Positions 59,324 to 61,729 of a stretch of 61,729 bases of DNA are shown in pieces. Position 1 is the stretch's first letter; every line of letters begins with the position of its first letter. A program made the position numbers and the translations under genes. Below the pieces are notes generated by a model that did not search any database, was not told the DNA's origin, and worked only from the letters and a program-made list of their open reading frames with translations. The DNA comes from GCA-020352575 sp964600365. Its GTDB lineage: Bacteria; Actinomycetota; Acidimicrobiia; Spongiisociales; JAENVV01. The stretch is taken from NCBI GenBank assembly GCA_964600365.1, contig CAZRJG010000006.1, positions 1 through 61,729 of the forward strand. The letters are read 5' to 3'.

Positions 59324-60750
59324 TGCGACGGTTCCCCACGATGCCGGAAGGCCTTCTGCGGCACATCCGCCCCCTCGCCCAGGCGGTGATGTCGGTCGGC
59401 GTCCGAACGAAGATCATCGGCATCGTGTTGGGGGTCACGGTGCTCCTCGGGTCGTCCGTCATCGCACTCGTCCGCAGCAGTGTCAGGGATCAGCTCGTCG
59501 CCGAGCTCCACGAGACGGGCGGCGCGATCGCCACAGACGTTGCAGCGACGGTCTCCCTCCAGGACGTCCGGGAGGGCCAGCCACTCCTGCCCCCGACCCT
59601 CTCGAACGAGATCTCCCACCACGACAACCTTGCCTTCGTTGCCTATGCGCCCGATGGCGCGACCGGGTTCTCGGAGTCGCTCCTGCTCGCGGATTGGGAC
59701 GAGGTCGAGGAGCTCGTTGGCGATCTCAGCGCGATCGGGCCATCCCACGACCATGAATCCACCGTCGATGGAACGACGATCCATGTGTTCCGTTCCCCGG
59801 TGCGAGGCATCGGGGTCGGCACCATCACGATCGGCGTGAGTCAAGCGGCCGTGGACCGCGCCGTCGGGGTACTCACGTTGAAGCTCCTCACCCTCGTCGG
59901 AGCAGTCGCGGTCGCCGGGGAACTCGGCGCGGGCCTCCTCACCTGGTACCTGACCCGCCCGCTCCAGGATCTCGTGGGCCTGACCAAGCGCGTCTCCGAT
60001 GGCGACCTCTCGGTGCGGGCAACCCAATGGAGCTCCGACGAGCTCGGAACCCTCGCTGTGTCCTTCAACCAGATGGCAGAGAGCCTCCAACACGCCCACG
60101 CCGAGAGCGAGGCGTCGGAGCGCATCCGCCAACGCCTCGTCCAGGAGCTCTTCACCGTCCAGGAGGAGGAGCGCCAGCGCATCTCCCGGCTGCTCCACGA
60201 CAGCCTCGGGCAGCGTCTCGGATCCCTCTCGATCACCCTCTCGCAACTCGAGCGATCCCCCGAAGTCGTCGAGGACAGGCTCCCCGAGCTTCGGGAGATC
60301 GCCGTGCGAGCCCTCGAACAGGTGAGGGAGATGTCGCACGAACTGCGTCCGGCCGCCCTCGACTCGCTCGGCCTCGGGGCAGCCCTCAGGCGACATGCGG
60401 AAGACCATGAGCACTCCGCGGAAGGCCTCTCGATCGATGTCCGGGTGGAGTTCGACGATCGCCTTCCGGGCCCTGTGGAGACGACCCTCTATCGGGTGAT
60501 CCAAGAAGCCCTGACCAATGCGGTTCGACACAGCGGAGCGTCCACGATCGGCATACACGTCTCACGGTTCGGAGACGGGGTGAGGGCGATCGTTGAGGAC
60601 GACGGCGCCGGGTTCGACTCCGAGAGCGTGGCGTTGAAGTCGACGGTAGGCCTGCAATCCATGCGGGAGCGGGCCCAGATGATCGGAGGGACCATCCAGG
60701 TCGAGACGGCTGCCTCCGGCACGACCGTGTTCATCGAGGTGCCCCTATGA
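59323..60750 (+). CDS. NarL-type sensor histidine kinase
   Basis: This is a 475-residue kinase. Two membrane helices (about residues 29-49 and 186-210) enclose a sensor loop of about 135 residues (SSVRDQLVAELHETGGAIA onwards). A HAMP domain follows (LTRPLQDLVGLTKRVSDGDLSV), then a HisKA_3 domain with His292 in RLLHDSLGQRLG, and a HATPase domain (VIQEALTNAVRHSGAS, VEDDGAGFD, GLQSMRERAQMIGG). The signal is unknown. The stop overlaps the response-regulator start (ATGA), giving a standard two-component pair. Confidence 0.9.
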   Translation: MRRFPTMPEGLLRHIRPLAQAVMSVGVRTKIIGIVLGVTVLLGSSVIALVRSSVRDQLVAELHETGGAIATDVAATVSLQDVREGQPLLPPTLSNEISHHDNLAFVAYAPDGATGFSESLLLADWDEVEELVGDLSAIGPSHDHESTVDGTTIHVFRSPVRGIGVGTITIGVSQAAVDRAVGVLTLKLLTLVGAVAVAGELGAGLLTWYLTRPLQDLVGLTKRVSDGDLSVRATQWSSDELGTLAVSFNQMAESLQHAHAESEASERIRQRLVQELFTVQEEERQRISRLLHDSLGQRLGSLSITLSQLERSPEVVEDRLPELREIAVRALEQVREMSHELRPAALDSLGLGAALRRHAEDHEHSAEGLSIDVRVEFDDRLPGPVETTLYRVIQEALTNAVRHSGASTIGIHVSRFGDGVRAIVEDDGAGFDSESVALKSTVGLQSMRERAQMIGGTIQVETAASGTTVFIEVPL

Positions 60751-61415
60751 ATACGATCATGATCGCCGACGACCATCGGGTCATGCGCCGGGCCCTTTCG
60801 GCGATGATCGACGACGAGCCCGACCTCGAGGTGGTGGCGCAGGCCGACGACGGGATCGAATGCGTCGAGAAGGTGAAGGCGTTCCGCCCCGACCTCTTGA
60901 TCCTCGACCTGAGCATGCCCGGCCTCGGTGGACTCGAGGTCCTCGCGAGAATCCCTGACCTCAACCCCTCGACCCGCGTCTTGATGCTCACCATGCACGA
61001 CGACGACGAGTACCTCAAGGCAGTGATCGCCGCCGGAGGCGCTGGGTACCTCCACAAGAGCGCCTCTGCCAAGCAGTTGCTGGATGCGATCCGCGCAGTA
61101 CTCGCTGGGAGCGTGTACCTGCTCCCCGGCCAGGCCCGACTGCTCGCCGACGCTCAGTCGGAGCGGGCGGAACACTCCACGGATGGCGGGAGCCGCGGCC
61201 TTTCGATGCTGAGCGATCGGGAGCAAGAGGTGTTCCGGCTCCTGGCCCTCGGACACACGAACGCCGAGGTCGCCGAGCGCCTCTTCATCAGCTCCAAGAC
61301 AGTCGAGACCTACAAGGCCAGACTCTGCAAGAAGCTCGGCATCAAGGGAAGGGTGGCACTCGTCGGCGCAGCGCTCGAACTCGGGGTGCTGAAGCGCACA
61401 GGCGAGGAGGAGTGA
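60747..61415 (+). CDS. NarL/FixJ response regulator (LuxR-type HTH)
   Basis: This is a 222-residue protein. The receiver domain (1-120) has phosphoacceptor Asp54 in LLILDLSMPG, acidic Asp8/Asp9 and Lys in LHKSASAKQL. A LuxR-type helix-turn-helix covers about residues 152-215 (LSDREQEVFRLLALGHTNAEVAERLFISSKTVETYKARL). It should be phosphorylated by the kinase encoded directly upstream. Target genes are not identifiable. Confidence 0.93.
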   Translation: MNTIMIADDHRVMRRALSAMIDDEPDLEVVAQADDGIECVEKVKAFRPDLLILDLSMPGLGGLEVLARIPDLNPSTRVLMLTMHDDDEYLKAVIAAGGAGYLHKSASAKQLLDAIRAVLAGSVYLLPGQARLLADAQSERAEHSTDGGSRGLSMLSDREQEVFRLLALGHTNAEVAERLFISSKTVETYKARLCKKLGIKGRVALVGAALELGVLKRTGEEE

Positions 61416-61523
61416 CGATTCATCCCTGCCCAGTCACAGCACCATCGATCGGGGCTGGTGCACGGGTGGGTGACAACTGATCTGGCTTGCCCTGTGGGGG
61501 TGGGCTGGGAGAGGATGTTGTCT

Positions 61524-61729
61524 ATGCCAAAGCCGTATCCGAGAGAGTTCCGTGATGATGTGGTCCGTGTGGCCGAGGGCCGGGACGGGGGCGTGACGTT
61601 GGATCAGATCGCGGCTGAGTTCGGGATCCATCCGATGACGCTGTCGAAGTGGCTGCGTCAGGCCCGCATCGATGTGAAGCGACCCGGGATTTGTGGAGGC
61701 ATTGATTTCACGGAAAGGTGGAGTTATGC
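61524..61729 (+). CDS. Transposase OrfA of an IS3-like element, 5' part
   Basis: The frame runs off the right edge; 68 codons are visible. MPKPYPREFRDDVVRVAEG, GVTLDQIAAEFGIHPMTLSKWLRQA is the helix-turn-helix N-terminus of IS3-family OrfA. The last visible residues (DVKRPGICGGIDFTERWSYA) differ from what is usual after this motif, so the element may be unusual or interrupted near the edge. Codon use has more T at third positions than the neighbours, as expected for a mobile element. No terminal repeat could be fixed in the 108 bases upstream. Confidence 0.7.
   Translation, partial: MPKPYPREFRDDVVRVAEGRDGGVTLDQIAAEFGIHPMTLSKWLRQARIDVKRPGICGGIDFTERWSY

Noticed and set aside
61440..61463. GCACCA / TGGTGC inverted repeat after the response regulator as a terminator or IS end
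   Set aside because: The stem is only six base pairs with a long loop and no U-run, and no matching right-end copy is available in the window.
1..61729. CRISPR array, tRNA, rRNA or known riboswitch
   Set aside because: No regularly spaced repeats, no cloverleaf with a TTCGA arm and acceptor stem, and no conserved riboswitch core were seen by eye on either strand. A covariance-model scan would be needed to exclude weak cases.

Overview
This window looks like a chromosome segment of a high-G+C actinobacterium, most likely Acidimicrobiia or a related marine or freshwater Actinomycetota lineage. The basis is the strong G/C bias at third codon positions, many GTG starts, overlapping ATGA/GTGA gene junctions, exported lipoproteins with Thr-rich or TEAP-repeat linkers, a form I aerobic CO dehydrogenase, DUF2339 and LLM-type proteins. 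The lineage is an inference. No rRNA, tRNA or CRISPR array was seen.

1-13.5 kb holds mostly single genes: the end of an LLM flavin/F420 oxidoreductase, a head-GIN lipoprotein, a multi-His membrane protein coupled to a cytochrome c lipoprotein (its ribosome site lies in a 17-bp perfect hairpin), a CPA2/Kef antiporter, MarC and EamA transporters, an O-methyltransferase, a nitrilase, a DUF2339 protein, a DUF4332-like protein, a ferredoxin-CDGSH protein and a nuclease-lamin-tail lipoprotein.

13.5-30.8 kb is a divergent beta-glucan (laminarin-like) utilisation locus. The minus-strand operon runs from a sugar-binding lipoprotein through two ABC permeases, a ManD/RspA-type sugar-acid dehydratase, an SDR, a GH16 laminarinase lipoprotein, an SMP-30 lactonase, KDPG aldolase and KDG kinase. 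The plus-strand operon has a LacI regulator, a 1,109-residue GH94/GH149-like phosphorylase, a GH3-PA14 beta-glucosidase and a DUF5107-like lipoprotein. Three copies of a CelR/CebR-type palindrome lie between the two operons. Together the genes can be read as glucan cleavage, uptake, further cleavage, and a semi-phosphorylative Entner-Doudoroff route to pyruvate.

30.8-46.4 kb is dominated by aerobic CO dehydrogenase. On the plus strand are an XdhC/CoxF-like protein, MoxR/CoxD and CoxE. On the minus strand a small 85-aa protein is followed by coxM, coxS, coxL, an XdhC-YHS fusion, coxG and then five consecutive small single-helix membrane proteins. A third, split XdhC lies at 45.3-46.4 kb. The five-gene membrane cassette is the best candidate here for an undescribed module, possibly one that ties CO dehydrogenase to the membrane.

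46.4-61.7 kb holds ferritin, a PhoU-like protein with a Na/Pi cotransporter, a broken SGNH hydrolase, an MFS exporter, a tandem GNAT, a 1,067-aa cyclase-ATPase regulator, a DapA-family enzyme, small proteins, a NarL-type two-component system and the start of an insertion-sequence orfA at the right edge.

Three genes (ABC permease, DUF5107-like lipoprotein, SGNH hydrolase) are each broken at a run of exactly five C. This points to homopolymer miscalls rather than decay. A cytochrome c remnant near 33 kb has more lesions and looks like a real pseudogene.
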